This document shows positions 23,110 through 31,195 of a stretch of DNA of 39,502 nt, piece by piece. The DNA is from Streptomyces boluensis (GTDB taxonomy: Bacteria; Actinomycetota; Actinomycetes; Streptomycetales; Streptomycetaceae): the NCBI RefSeq assembly GCF_009908195.1, contig NZ_JAAAHS010000024.1, positions 1-39,502 on the forward strand, written 5' to 3'. The notes under the pieces are model-generated. The model saw only the letters and a list, made by a program, of their open reading frames with translations, did not search any database and was not told the origin of the DNA. The position numbers and the translations under genes are program-made. The stretch's first letter is position 1. Each line of letters opens with the position of its first letter.

Positions 23110-23898
23110 TCAGGCCTTCTGGAAGCCCGCGTCGAGGAGGATCTTCCGCGCCTCAGGGCTGCGCAGCCACTTCACGAACTCGGCGGCCGCGTCCGGGTGT
23201 TCGGACGACTTGAGGGTGGCGGCCGGGTAGGAGGCGACGGCGTTCTGGGCGTCCGGGATCGCGATGCCCTCGGCCTTGCCGTCGGCGGCGGTGACATCGG
23301 TGCGGTAGACGATGCCCGCGTCGGCCTCGCCGAGTTCGACCTTGCTGAGGACGGCGCGGACGTTGGGCTCCTGCGAGACCGGCTTCACCTTGACGTCCGC
23401 CTTGTCGAGCACCTGCGCGCTGTAGCGGCCGACGGGCACCTCGGGCGCCGCGAGCACCACCTTCAGATCGCTCGCGGCGAGGTCCTTCAGCTCCTTGATG
23501 CCCTTCGGGTTGCCCTTGCCGGTGGCGATCACCAGACGGTTCTTCGCGATCACGGACGCGGTGCCGGTGTCGGCCTTCAGGTCCGTCATCGTCTTGGTGT
23601 CGGCGGTGACCAGGGCGTCAGCGGGCGCGCCCTGCCGCACCTTGGCGGCGAGCTCCTGAGAGCCCTCGAAGGAGAACTTCAGCTCGGTGCCGGGGTGTTC
23701 CTTCTCGTACGCGGCGCCCGCCGTCTTGAACACATCGGTGAGCGAGGCGGCGGCGAGGACCGTCAGCTCGGTCCGCTGCCCGGCCTTCCCGCCGGTGTCC
23801 TTCTTGTCGTCGGTGCCGCCGCACGCGGCGAGCGGTACGAGTACGGCGACGGTGACGAGCGCGCCGACGGCACGGCGGCGGAGGGACGTCTGGGGCAT
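23110..23898 (-). CDS. modA: Molybdate-binding lipoprotein (ModA)
   Basis: The substrate-binding protein for molybdate uptake, a 262-residue lipoprotein. The lipobox 'LVPLAAC' gives the modified cysteine about residue 24. The mature domain starts 'LTVLAAASLTDVFKTAGAAYE', containing the ligand-binding serines of ModA ('AASLTDVF'), then 'FEGSQELAAKVRQGAPADAL' and 'PVGRYSAQVLDKA'. GAGGAG precedes the ATG at 23898. The frame is open 20 codons further upstream, but that would add a poor leader without lipobox spacing. It is upstream of the modBC fusion and follows the HTH-Mop regulator gene. Confidence 0.94.
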   Translation of the reverse strand: MPQTSLRRRAVGALVTVAVLVPLAACGGTDDKKDTGGKAGQRTELTVLAAASLTDVFKTAGAAYEKEHPGTELKFSFEGSQELAAKVRQGAPADALVTADTKTMTDLKADTGTASVIAKNRLVIATGKGNPKGIKELKDLAASDLKVVLAAPEVPVGRYSAQVLDKADVKVKPVSQEPNVRAVLSKVELGEADAGIVYRTDVTAADGKAEGIAIPDAQNAVASYPAATLKSSEHPDAAAEFVKWLRSPEARKILLDAGFQKA

Positions 23899-24022
23899 GG
23901 CGGAACTCCTCGGGGACGCGGGCCGGCACAGGGCGGCCCGGAACAGTGGAGGCCTCACGGCCTGGGAGACCGGCCGCGCCGGGGACGGCGACGCGCTCGG
24001 GCGTACGGAACGGTGGCTTGGC

Positions 24023-24421
24023 TCAGGTGCGGTCGATGTGCACGCTGGTCGACTTCACTCGGGCGGTGGCCTGCATGCCGACCTCGAGGCCGAGCTCCTC
24101 GACGGCTTCCCGGGTGAGCAGCGAGACCAGGCGGTGCGGGCCCGCCTGGATCTCCACCTGGGCGGCGACATCGCCGAGCTTCACGGCGGTGACGATGCCC
24201 GGGAACGCGTTGCGCGCCGAGGTGTACGGCACGTCGTCCTCGCCGCTGCCGCCGCTCTGCCCGACCTCGATCGAGAAGGCGGCCAGATCGCGGCCGTCGA
24301 TGAGGCGGCGTCCGGCTTCGTCGCGATGGGTGGCGACCCGGCCGGCGTCGGCCCAGCGCCGCGCGGTGTCCGGGCTGACGCCGAGCAGACGGGCGGCCTG
24401 GCCGATGGTGTAGGACTGCAT
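24023..24421 (-). CDS. HTH-Mop molybdate-responsive regulator
   Basis: A 132-residue protein with an N-terminal MerR/excisionase-type helix-turn-helix ('SYTIGQAARLLGVSPDTARRWADAGRV', ending 'RRLIDGRDLAAF') and a C-terminal Mop/TOBE domain (residues about 60-130: 'ARNAFPGIVTAVKLGDVAAQVEIQAG', 'EELGLEVGMQATARVKSTSVHI') that binds molybdate. It probably senses molybdate and controls modA-modBC, although ModE proper is absent. The ATG at 24421 is supported by homology and by a promoter 7 nt upstream that would make it leaderless; a 30-codon longer frame is less likely. It is oriented with the mod genes and divergent from the stand-alone Mop protein. Confidence 0.88.
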   Translation of the reverse strand: MQSYTIGQAARLLGVSPDTARRWADAGRVATHRDEAGRRLIDGRDLAAFSIEVGQSGGSGEDDVPYTSARNAFPGIVTAVKLGDVAAQVEIQAGPHRLVSLLTREAVEELGLEVGMQATARVKSTSVHIDRT

Positions 24422-24428
24422 GTGCGAC

Positions 24429-24458
24429 AAGGTACGGCTGGTTTCCTTGCATTTACAA
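24429..24458 (-). promoter_or_regulatory. Candidate leaderless promoter of the HTH-Mop gene
   Basis: Minus-strand TTGTAA (24453-24458), 18-nt spacer and TACCTT (24429-24434), with 7 nt to the ATG at 24421. No ribosome site is seen, consistent with leaderless translation. Confidence 0.55.
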
Positions 24459-24678
24459 CTCGCTGGAGGAATATCCGCAGCAAGTGCCGGGCCTTGTGGA
24501 TGAACGTCCAAGGGGTCGACGGGGCCGGGCGGTGGCAGGGCGTGGCGCGACCCGGAACCGCCCGCGATCCGTGCCCGCGATCCGTGCCCGGACCGGCGTG
24601 CGGTGCCTGGCTACAGTGCGAGAAGGTGCCGGTCATATCCGGCATGTCATCCCGTACCGATCGAGCGAGGCGTTCCTC

Positions 24679-25116
24679 ATGACCCAGCCCAGCGCGTCCG
24701 GCCTGTCCATCCGTAATCAGCTTCCCGGCACCGTCTCGTCCGTCACTCCCGGCGAGGTGATGGCGACCGTCAAGGTCCGGCTCGACGGCGGCCGGACGGT
24801 CACCGCCGCCGTCACCCTGGAGGCCGTCGGCGAACTGGGCCTCGTCGCGGGTTCGGCGGTGCGTGCCCTGGTCAAGTCCACCGAGGTGTCCCTCGCGACC
24901 GGCGCGGTCGACGGCCTGTCGATCCGCAACCGGCTCCCGGGCACCGTCACCGAGGTCGCCTCGGGAGGTGCGATGGCGACGGTCAAGATCGACGTGGAGG
25001 GCAGCGCGCTCACCGCCGCGATCACCCAGGACGCCGTGACCGAGCTGGGCCTGACCGCCGGTACCTCCGTCGTCGCGCTGATCAAGTCGACGGAGATCGC
25101 GCTGGCTTCGGCCTAG
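24679..25116 (+). CDS. mop: Tandem-Mop molybdate-binding protein (molbindin)
   Basis: A 145-residue protein made of two Mop domains with homologous edges: 'LSIRNQLPGTVSSVTPGEVMATV' to 'VGELGLVAGSAVRALVKSTEVSL' (residues 9-73) and 'LSIRNRLPGTVTEVASGGAMATV' to 'VTELGLTAGTSVVALIKSTEIAL' (residues 79-143). Molbindins store or buffer molybdate in the cytosol. GAGG is 8 nt before the ATG. It is divergent from the mod operon across 257 bp. Its TAG stop (25114-25116) is in the CTAG target of a MITE-like element, so the element may affect its 3' end. Confidence 0.93.
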   Translation: MTQPSASGLSIRNQLPGTVSSVTPGEVMATVKVRLDGGRTVTAAVTLEAVGELGLVAGSAVRALVKSTEVSLATGAVDGLSIRNRLPGTVTEVASGGAMATVKIDVEGSALTAAITQDAVTELGLTAGTSVVALIKSTEIALASA

Positions 25117-25320
25117 GGGGCGTCTCCCCGATCTTTGCGGGCCCGCGACGCCTGGCACGCGCCCCCAAGCTCTCGGCTTCGCTCGAGCAGGGAGGTACCC
25201 CCTCCGCCGCACGCCCGAATCACCCAAGTACGTCCAGTACGAGGGCAATCCGGGCGCACGCCGAGAGCACGCACCAGACGCCGCGGCCTGATCCGCAAAG
25301 ATCGGAGAGACGCCCCCTAG
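25113..25320. mobile_element. MITE-like 200-bp element in duplicated CTAG
   Basis: The 25117-25316 segment lies between two CTAG (25113-25116, 25317-25320) and has matching inverted ends of about 26 bp (GGGGCGTCTCyCCGATCTTTGCGG, only one mismatch). The interior has no gene. It contains the Streptomyces-repeat-like motif agctctcggcttcgctcga (25169-25187). The size and termini fit a miniature inverted-repeat element mobilised by a CTAG-targeting transposase. The host gene stop codon lies in the left CTAG. Confidence 0.82.
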
Positions 25321-25359
25321 CCGGTTCGTACGTGCACGCCTGAAGCCGACCGCTGGCAG

Positions 25360-26763
25360 CTACCCGCGCGCGTGCAGCCTGTCGGCCGGGCGCGGGTGGC
25401 GGTGGCGCCAGCCGGTGGGGACGCGGGTGGCGCCGACGAGGTGCGGGTGACCGGCGGGGAGCCCGGTGTGCTCGTGCTCCGTACCGGCCCGTACCTGGGG
25501 CTCCGTACCGGCCCGCTCCACCGACTCCGTACCGGCTGGCTCCGTGCGCCCCGCCGCCCGCGCGGGCCAGAGCCGTACCGCGAGCGCGCCGGCGGCCGAG
25601 GCGGTCAGGCCGAGTGTCAGGACCGCCGACTGCGGGCCCGCGACCGCGCCGAGCCAGCCGGCCAGCGGGTACGTCAGTAGCCAGCAGCCGTGCGAGAGCG
25701 AGAACTGCGCGGCGAATACGGCCGCCCGCTCCTCCTCCGGCGCCGCGCGCCGCAGCAGCCGGCCCGCCGGAGTGAGGACGAGCGAGCAGGCGCCGCCGAA
25801 CAGCGCCCAGGTGGCGAGGAGCGCGGACCAGCGCCAACTCCCGTCCCCGGAAGCCGTGATGACGCCGAGCGCGACGAAACCGAGCGGCAGCAGCAGTGCG
25901 CCGCGCAGCATCACCGCACGGTCGCCCGCCCGGTCCAGGACGCGCGGCAGCAGCAGTGCCACGGCCATCGACCCCGCCCCGTACGCGCCGAGGGCCCAGG
26001 ACACGTCGGCGACACCGCGGCCGAGGTGGTCGCGGACGTACACCACGGTGTTGACCATGACCACCGCGCCCGCCGCCGCGACCGCGAGGTCGAGGGCGAG
26101 CAGGGCGCGCAACTCCGGTACCGCGAGGAACAGTCGGCTGCCCGCCGTGGCCTTCGCGTACACCCGGCCGGAGCGCGGCGCGGCCTTCGGTGTGCGGTGT
26201 GGGAGTACGGCGCCGACCACCAAGGCGGCCGAGGCGAGGAAGCCCGAAACGGTGCCCAGGAACAGCCAGTTGTAGGTGATCACGCTGAGCAGTGCCGCGG
26301 CGAGGGCCGGGCTGAACAGGCTCTCCAGGTCGTACGCGAGCCGCGAGAGGGAGAGCGCCCGGGTGTAGTCGCGCTCGGCGGGCAGCACCTCTGGTATCAC
26401 CGCCTGGAACGTCGGCGTGAACGTCGCGGACGCCGCCTGGAGCAGGAAGATCAGCACGTACACCTGCCACACCTGGTCCACGAACGGCAGCAGCACCGCC
26501 ACCGCGGCACGGGTCAGGTCGGCGCCCACCATCAGGGCGCGGCGCGGCAGCCGGTCGGCGACCGCGCCGATGGCGGGGGCGACCGCGACGTACGCCACCA
26601 TCTTGATCGCGAGTGCGGTGCCGAGCACCGATCCGGCGTCGGCGCCCGCGATGTCGTACGCGAGCAGCCCGAGCGCGACCGTCGCGAGACCGGTGCCGAC
26701 CAGGGCGACGACCTGCGCGGTGAACAGACGGCGGTACGTACGGTCGCGGAGTACGGAGAGCAT
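25360..26763 (-). CDS. MFS-family exporter
   Basis: A 467-residue membrane protein with 12 predicted helices, from 'LFTAQVVALVGTGLATVALGLL' to 'QSAVLTLGLTASAAGALAV'. The loop 2-3 motif 'VADRLPRRALMVGADLTRA' is typical of the enterobactin/macrolide-exporter-like MFS_3 branch. The C-terminal tail (about 60 residues) is hydrophilic, with imperfect repeats of 'RAGTE'. The start at 26763 has GGGAG 7 nt upstream. The frame is open for 24 codons more with a GTG at 26799, so the start is moderately secure. It is divergent from an ArsR regulator that likely represses it. The substrate is unknown. Confidence 0.85.
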   Translation of the reverse strand: MLSVLRDRTYRRLFTAQVVALVGTGLATVALGLLAYDIAGADAGSVLGTALAIKMVAYVAVAPAIGAVADRLPRRALMVGADLTRAAVAVLLPFVDQVWQVYVLIFLLQAASATFTPTFQAVIPEVLPAERDYTRALSLSRLAYDLESLFSPALAAALLSVITYNWLFLGTVSGFLASAALVVGAVLPHRTPKAAPRSGRVYAKATAGSRLFLAVPELRALLALDLAVAAAGAVVMVNTVVYVRDHLGRGVADVSWALGAYGAGSMAVALLLPRVLDRAGDRAVMLRGALLLPLGFVALGVITASGDGSWRWSALLATWALFGGACSLVLTPAGRLLRRAAPEEERAAVFAAQFSLSHGCWLLTYPLAGWLGAVAGPQSAVLTLGLTASAAGALAVRLWPARAAGRTEPAGTESVERAGTEPQVRAGTEHEHTGLPAGHPHLVGATRVPTGWRHRHPRPADRLHARG

Positions 26764-26815
26764 GCGGGCACTCCCGGCAGGGGTGGTCGACGGGCTGACG
26801 CCACCACCGTAGCCA

Positions 26816-26839
26816 ACATGTGCACGTCTGCGCACCTGT
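26816..26839. promoter_or_regulatory. Candidate ArsR operator between exporter and regulator
   Basis: acatgtgcacgt followed by ctgcgcacctgt forms a 12-bp-arm imperfect inverted repeat (8 of 12 pairs) centred between the divergent genes. This is the usual layout for ArsR-type operators. Confidence 0.55.
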
Positions 26840-26891
26840 CGGTCATAAACGCTTCTGGCTGGCAGTTCCGGCCGGTCAGTAGGCTGTCGTC

Positions 26892-27260
26892 ATGCCCAAG
26901 AGCGATTCCGCGTCACCTGCGTCCGGTGTGCAGCGCGCGCATGTGCGGGACCCCGACCAGGCCCGGCTGCGCGAGGCCACCGAGGTGTTCGCGCTGCTCT
27001 CCGACCCGACCCGGCTGCATCTGCTGTGGCTGCTCGCGCAGGGGGAGGCGGACGTCGGTTCGCTGGCCGAGCGGGTGGCCGCGTCCCGTACCGCCGTGAG
27101 CCAGCACCTCGCCAAACTGCGCCTCTCCGGCCTGGTGGAGACGCGTCGGCAGGGTCGGCACGTGCACTACAGCCTGCGTGACGGTCACTTGCGGCGCCTG
27201 GTCATGGAGGCGCTGAGCCACGCCGACCACCGGGTGAGCGGGGAAGCGCCGCACGCCTGA
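26892..27260 (+). CDS. ArsR-family winged-helix regulator
   Basis: A 122-residue repressor with the ArsR core 'FALLSDPTRLHLLWLLAQGEADVGSLAERV', recognition helix 'RTAVSQHLAKLRLSGLVETRR' and wing 'GRHVHYSLRDGHLRRLV'. There is no cysteine at the classical 'ELCVCDL' metal site (it reads 'EADVGSLA'), so it does not sense metal by that site. It probably senses something else exported by the divergent MFS protein. The 127-bp divergent region has an imperfect palindrome suitable as operator. Confidence 0.93.
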   Translation: MPKSDSASPASGVQRAHVRDPDQARLREATEVFALLSDPTRLHLLWLLAQGEADVGSLAERVAASRTAVSQHLAKLRLSGLVETRRQGRHVHYSLRDGHLRRLVMEALSHADHRVSGEAPHA

Positions 27261-27550
27261 GTCCGCCGGCTCGCGCGTACGGCTTCAACGCGTACGGCTT
27301 CAACGCGTCGCGCCAGTGCGCCGGTTCGGCCGGGGCGGGGCGCGGCTCGGGCCGCCGCAGGACCGTTCCCCGGTCGAGGCGCCGCGGCCCGTCCGGCCGC
27401 CGTCGCCGAAGGCCCGGTGAGGCGGGTACGGAAGTGGGGTACCCGAGCGCAACCCCGCAGGTCGCCGCCAGTAGAGTGCGGCCCTGCCGACCTGTCCCCA
27501 CCGCGCCCGCACCCGCGCCCCCGCGCCCCGAACTCCGAGGTACCGAGCAC

Positions 27551-28798
27551 GTGATCCCCGTACGACCCGGACCGACCCCAGCCGTCACCGTCGTCGGGAT
27601 CGGCGCCGACGGCTGGGACGGCCTCCCGGACGCCTCCCGGACCGCACTGCTCGACGCCCAGACGCTCATCGGCGGCCCGCGCCAACTCGCCCTGCTGCCC
27701 ACCGAGTGCGCGGGCGAACGCGTCGCCTGGCCCACTCCGCTGCGGCCCGCCGTGCCGGGCCTGCTCGCCGCGCACGCCGGGCGCCGGATCGCCGTACTGG
27801 CCAGCGGTGACCCGATGTTCTACGGGATCGGGCGGGCCCTGACCGAGATCGCCGGGGCCGACGCGGTGCACGTCCTGCCGCACCCGTCCGCCGTGTCCCA
27901 CGCCTGCGCCCGCCTCGGCTGGCCCGTGGAGGACGTGGAAGTCCTCACGCTCGTCGGCCGGCCCGTCGCCCGGCTCGCCGCCGCGCTGCACGAGGGGCGG
28001 CGGCTGCTCGTCCTGAGCGCCGGTGCCGGTACCCCCGCCGAGGTCGCCGCACTGCTGCGGGACCGGGGCTTCGGGCCCAGCCGGATCCGCGTCCTCGAAC
28101 AGCTCGGCGGCGGCGCGGAGCGGGTCGGGGACGAGACCACCGCCGACGCGGGCGCGCCCGCCTGCGAAGACGCCCTCAACGTCGTCGCCGTCGTCTGCCA
28201 CCGCGCCCCCGACGCCCTCCGCGTCGGCGCCGTACCCGGCCTGCCCGACGAGGCGTACGAGCACGACGGACAGCTCACCAAGCGCCACATCCGGGCCGCC
28301 ACGCTCGGCGCGCTCGCCCCCGCGCCCGGCGAACTGCTCTGGGACATCGGCGGCGGCTCCGGCTCCATCGCGATCGAGTGGCTGCGCAGCCACCCCGCGT
28401 GCCGCGCCGTCACCGTGGAACGCAACGAGGTGCGGGCCGCACGCATCGCCCGCAACGCCGACCGGCTCGGCGTGCCGGGGCTCCGCGTCGTCACCGGCGC
28501 GGCGCCCGCCGCCCTGGCCGAACTCCCCACGCCCGACGCCGTGTTCATCGGCGGCGGGCTCACCACGCCCGGACTCCTCGACGCCTGCTGGCAGGCCCTG
28601 CCGGTCGGCGGCCGCCTCGTCGCCAACACGGTCACCCTCGAGTCGGAGGCGCTGCTCGCCGACACGTACCGGCGGTACGGCGGCGACCTTGTGCGGCTCG
28701 CGGTGGCGCACGCCGTCCCCGTGGGCGGGTTCACCGGCTGGCGCCAGTCCATGCCGGTCACCCAGTGGGCCGCCCAGAAGACCACCACAACGCCCTGA
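27551..28798 (+). CDS. cobL: Precorrin-6Y C5,15-methyltransferase, decarboxylating (CobL)
   Basis: Methylates C5 and C15 of the corrin precursor and decarboxylates the acetate side chain of ring C, using S-adenosylmethionine. The 415 residues fuse a CbiE-type methyltransferase (about 1-205, 'VTVVGIGADGW', 'LASGDPMFYGIGRALTE') with a CbiT-type domain (about 220-415, 'LLWDIGGGSGSIAIEWLRSHP', 'IGGGLTTPGLLDACW'). The GTG at 27551 is chosen over an upstream ATG because the upstream 39 residues are low-complexity proline-alanine sequence without family similarity. cobM follows after 35 nt in the same direction. Confidence 0.95.
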   Translation: MIPVRPGPTPAVTVVGIGADGWDGLPDASRTALLDAQTLIGGPRQLALLPTECAGERVAWPTPLRPAVPGLLAAHAGRRIAVLASGDPMFYGIGRALTEIAGADAVHVLPHPSAVSHACARLGWPVEDVEVLTLVGRPVARLAAALHEGRRLLVLSAGAGTPAEVAALLRDRGFGPSRIRVLEQLGGGAERVGDETTADAGAPACEDALNVVAVVCHRAPDALRVGAVPGLPDEAYEHDGQLTKRHIRAATLGALAPAPGELLWDIGGGSGSIAIEWLRSHPACRAVTVERNEVRAARIARNADRLGVPGLRVVTGAAPAALAELPTPDAVFIGGGLTTPGLLDACWQALPVGGRLVANTVTLESEALLADTYRRYGGDLVRLAVAHAVPVGGFTGWRQSMPVTQWAAQKTTTTP

Positions 28799-28833
28799 CC
28801 GCCGTACCTCCCACCCCCCGCAGGAGCAGACAG

Positions 28834-29583
28834 ATGACCGTGTACTTCATCGGCGCAGGACCCGGTGCCGCCGACCTGATCACGGTGCGCGGCGCCCGGA
28901 CCCTCGCCGACTGCCGCGTCTGCCTGTACGCGGGCAGCCTGGTCCCGCGTGAGCTGCTCGCCGAATGCCCGCCCGGCGCCCGCCTGGTGGACACCGCGCA
29001 GCTCGACCTCGACCGGATCACCGAAGAGATGGTCCGGGCGCACGAGGAGGGCCACGACGTGGCCCGGCTGCACTCCGGCGACCCCTCCGTGTTCAGCGCG
29101 GTCGCCGAGCAGATGCGCCGGCTCGACGCTGCCGGGGTGCCGTACGAAGTGGTGCCCGGAGTGCCCGCGTTCGCCGCCGCCGCTGCCGCCCTGAAGCGGG
29201 AACTGACCGTGCCCACCGTCGGCCAGACGGTCATCCTGACCCGGATCGCGCAGCGCGCCACCGCGATGCCGGAGGGCGAGGACCTCGCCACCCTCGGCCG
29301 CAGCGGCGCCCTGATCGTGCTGCACCTCGCCGCCCAGTACGTGGACCGGGTCGTGGACGAGCTGCGCCCGCACTACGGCGGCGACTGCCCGGCCGCAGTG
29401 GTGGCCTATGCCTCCCGGCCCGAGGAACTGGTGCTGCGCGGCACCCTCGACGAGATCGCCGCGAAGGTGAAGGACGCCGGTGTCCTCCGTACCGCCGTGA
29501 TCATGGTCGGCCGGACGCTCGGCGCGGAACAGTTCCGGGACAGCCACCTGTACTCACCGGACCGCGACCGGCACATCTGCTGA
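28834..29583 (+). CDS. cobM: Precorrin-4 C11-methyltransferase (CobM)
   Basis: Adds the methyl group at C11 of precorrin-4 from S-adenosylmethionine. A 249-residue tetrapyrrole methylase with 'MTVYFIGAGPGAADLITVRG', 'YAGSLVPRELL', the glycine loop 'RLHSGDPSVFSAVAEQ', and 'VPTVGQTVILTRIAQRA'. The ATG has GGAG 8 nt upstream. It is 35 nt downstream of cobL in one transcript. The 22-bp of its end (cggcacatctgctgagcgcgga, including the stop) is repeated 29 nt further on. Confidence 0.95.
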   Translation: MTVYFIGAGPGAADLITVRGARTLADCRVCLYAGSLVPRELLAECPPGARLVDTAQLDLDRITEEMVRAHEEGHDVARLHSGDPSVFSAVAEQMRRLDAAGVPYEVVPGVPAFAAAAAALKRELTVPTVGQTVILTRIAQRATAMPEGEDLATLGRSGALIVLHLAAQYVDRVVDELRPHYGGDCPAAVVAYASRPEELVLRGTLDEIAAKVKDAGVLRTAVIMVGRTLGAEQFRDSHLYSPDRDRHIC

Positions 29584-29619
29584 GCGCGGAGTCCGGTCGG
29601 CAGATCTGCTGAGCGCAGA
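29569..29619 (+). repeat. Duplicated cobM terminus
   Basis: Two 22-bp units (29569-29590, spanning the cobM stop; 29598-29619) match at 20 of 22 positions, 29 bp apart. Such duplication downstream of a stop has no obvious function and suggests slippage. Confidence 0.7.
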
Positions 29620-29659
29620 TTCACTGGCGGCCGCGCGGCCGACCGTGAAGGATTGCCGC

Positions 29660-29992
29660 ATGAACGAAGAAGTCATCCCGATCCTTCGGGTGGTCGAGGC
29701 CGCGAAGGCGGTGGCCTGGTATGCGCGGCTCGGCTTCCAGCAGCAGTGGGAGCACCGTTTCGAGCCGGGCCTTCCAGTGTTCACCGAGGTCGCCCGGGGA
29801 CGGGTCCGGCTGTTCCTGTCGGAGCACGAGGGCGACGCGCGGCCGGACACCCTGATCTATCTGCGCGTGGCCGAACTCGACACCGTGGCGGCCGAGTTCG
29901 GTATACGGCCCGAAGAGGCGCCCTGGGGCCGGGAGTTGGAGCTGCGCGACCCGGACGGCAACCGCGTCCGGGTCGGCGAGGTCGGTGCCTGA
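29660..29992 (+). CDS. VOC-superfamily (glyoxalase/bleomycin-resistance-like) protein
   Basis: A 110-residue protein of the vicinal-oxygen-chelate fold: 'VIPILRVVEAAKAVAWYARLGF', 'RGRVRLFLSEHEGD', 'ELELRDPDGNRVRVGE'. It matches the small bleomycin-resistance-like group that binds drugs or small ligands. It lies within the cobalamin gene run but has no known corrin role. The second ATG (29660) is chosen because AAGGA is 7 nt upstream. The substrate is unknown. Confidence 0.87.
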   Translation: MNEEVIPILRVVEAAKAVAWYARLGFQQQWEHRFEPGLPVFTEVARGRVRLFLSEHEGDARPDTLIYLRVAELDTVAAEFGIRPEEAPWGRELELRDPDGNRVRVGEVGA

Positions 29993-30010
29993 GCCGTTCA
30001 GGCAGCCGGT

Positions 30011-31126
30011 TCAGGCGGCGGTGCTGCGGCCCACCACGGTCCCGGCCCGGTCGATGCAGATCACGTCGACCACGACCGGCGCCCCGCGCAGCACCGAGAG
30101 CGCCTCGTCGCGGGCGGCCGTGGCGACCAGATCCCCGAGCGGCACCCCGGCGGCCATGCACAGCTGGAGCGCGGCGAGCCCGGTGTTCGCCTCGGCCACC
30201 TGCGCGGCCAGCGCCTCACCCGCGCCGCCGCGCAGCGCGAGTTCAGCGAGGAAGCCCTTGTCGACCTGGGAGCGTGCGGAGTGCAGATCGAGGTGCCCGG
30301 CCGCCAGCTTGGACAACTTGGCGAAACCACCGCAGATCGTCAGCCGGTCCACGGGATGGCGGCGGATGTACTTGAGCACCGCGCCCGCGAAGTCGCCCAT
30401 GTCGAGCAGCGCGTCCTCGGGCAGGGAGTACTCGGAGACGACGGTCTTCTCCGACGTCGACCCCGTGCACCCGGCGACATGCGTCCGCCCCGCCGCCCGC
30501 GCCACGTCCACCCCGCGCCGGATCGAGTCGATCCACGCCGAGCAGGAGTACGGCACGACGATGCCCGTGGTGCCGAGGACCGAGAGGCCGCCCAGGATGC
30601 CCAGACGCGGATTCCAGGTGGAGCGGGCGATCTCCTCACCGTGGTCGACGGAGAGGGTGATCTCCACATCGCCGCTGCCCCCGTACCGCGCCGCGACCTC
30701 CGCGACATGGTCGCGCATCATCTGCCGCGGCACCGGGTTCACCGCCGGTTCGCCCACCTCAAGCGGCAGACCGGGACGGGTGACCGTGCCGACGCCCGGC
30801 CCCGCGCGGAACACGACGCCCGCACCCGCGGGCAGCCTCCGCACCGTGGCCCGTACCAACGCGCCGTGCGTGACGTCCGGGTCGTCCCCGGCGTCCTTCA
30901 CGATCCCCGCCATCGCGTACGCGTCGGTCAACTCCTCGGCCGCCAGGGCGAACGCGGGCGTCTGCCCCTTGGGCAGCGTGACCGTCACCGGATCGGGAAA
31001 GTCCCCGGTCAGCAGGGCCGTGTACGCGGCGGTCGTGGCCGCCGTCGCACAGGCACCGGTCGTCCAGCCGGGCCGCAGCCCGGTGTGCTTGAGTTGAGCG
31101 CCACGACCGCCCTTCGGCTCGCTCAC
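30011..31126 (-). CDS. cbiD: Cobalt-precorrin-5B C1-methyltransferase (CbiD)
   Basis: Methylates C1 in corrin synthesis, in the branch usually called anaerobic. The 371 residues match CbiD: 'LRPGWTTGACATAATTAAY', 'VTVTLPKGQTPAFAL', 'EVGEPAVNPVPRQMM', 'VSEYSLPEDALLDMGDFAGA', 'RRHPVDRLTICGGFAKLSKLA'. The GTG at 31126 is chosen over an earlier in-frame ATG because the preceding 43 residues are not family-like and GGAG lies 8 nt upstream. It is divergent from cobK across 69 bp. Confidence 0.95.
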   Translation of the reverse strand: MSEPKGGRGAQLKHTGLRPGWTTGACATAATTAAYTALLTGDFPDPVTVTLPKGQTPAFALAAEELTDAYAMAGIVKDAGDDPDVTHGALVRATVRRLPAGAGVVFRAGPGVGTVTRPGLPLEVGEPAVNPVPRQMMRDHVAEVAARYGGSGDVEITLSVDHGEEIARSTWNPRLGILGGLSVLGTTGIVVPYSCSAWIDSIRRGVDVARAAGRTHVAGCTGSTSEKTVVSEYSLPEDALLDMGDFAGAVLKYIRRHPVDRLTICGGFAKLSKLAAGHLDLHSARSQVDKGFLAELALRGGAGEALAAQVAEANTGLAALQLCMAAGVPLGDLVATAARDEALSVLRGAPVVVDVICIDRAGTVVGRSTAA

Positions 31127-31195
31127 GCCCCGCGCTCCGTCTCCCGCCTCACCGGCGTCTCGCACTTCACCGCTCACGATCGGACCCGAACTTCC

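Noticed and set aside
24510..24600. Repeat cccgcgatccgtg (two copies) between the HTH-Mop and Mop genes as operator
   Set aside because: Direct repeats of GC-rich words are common here, and no palindrome or promoter accompanies them.
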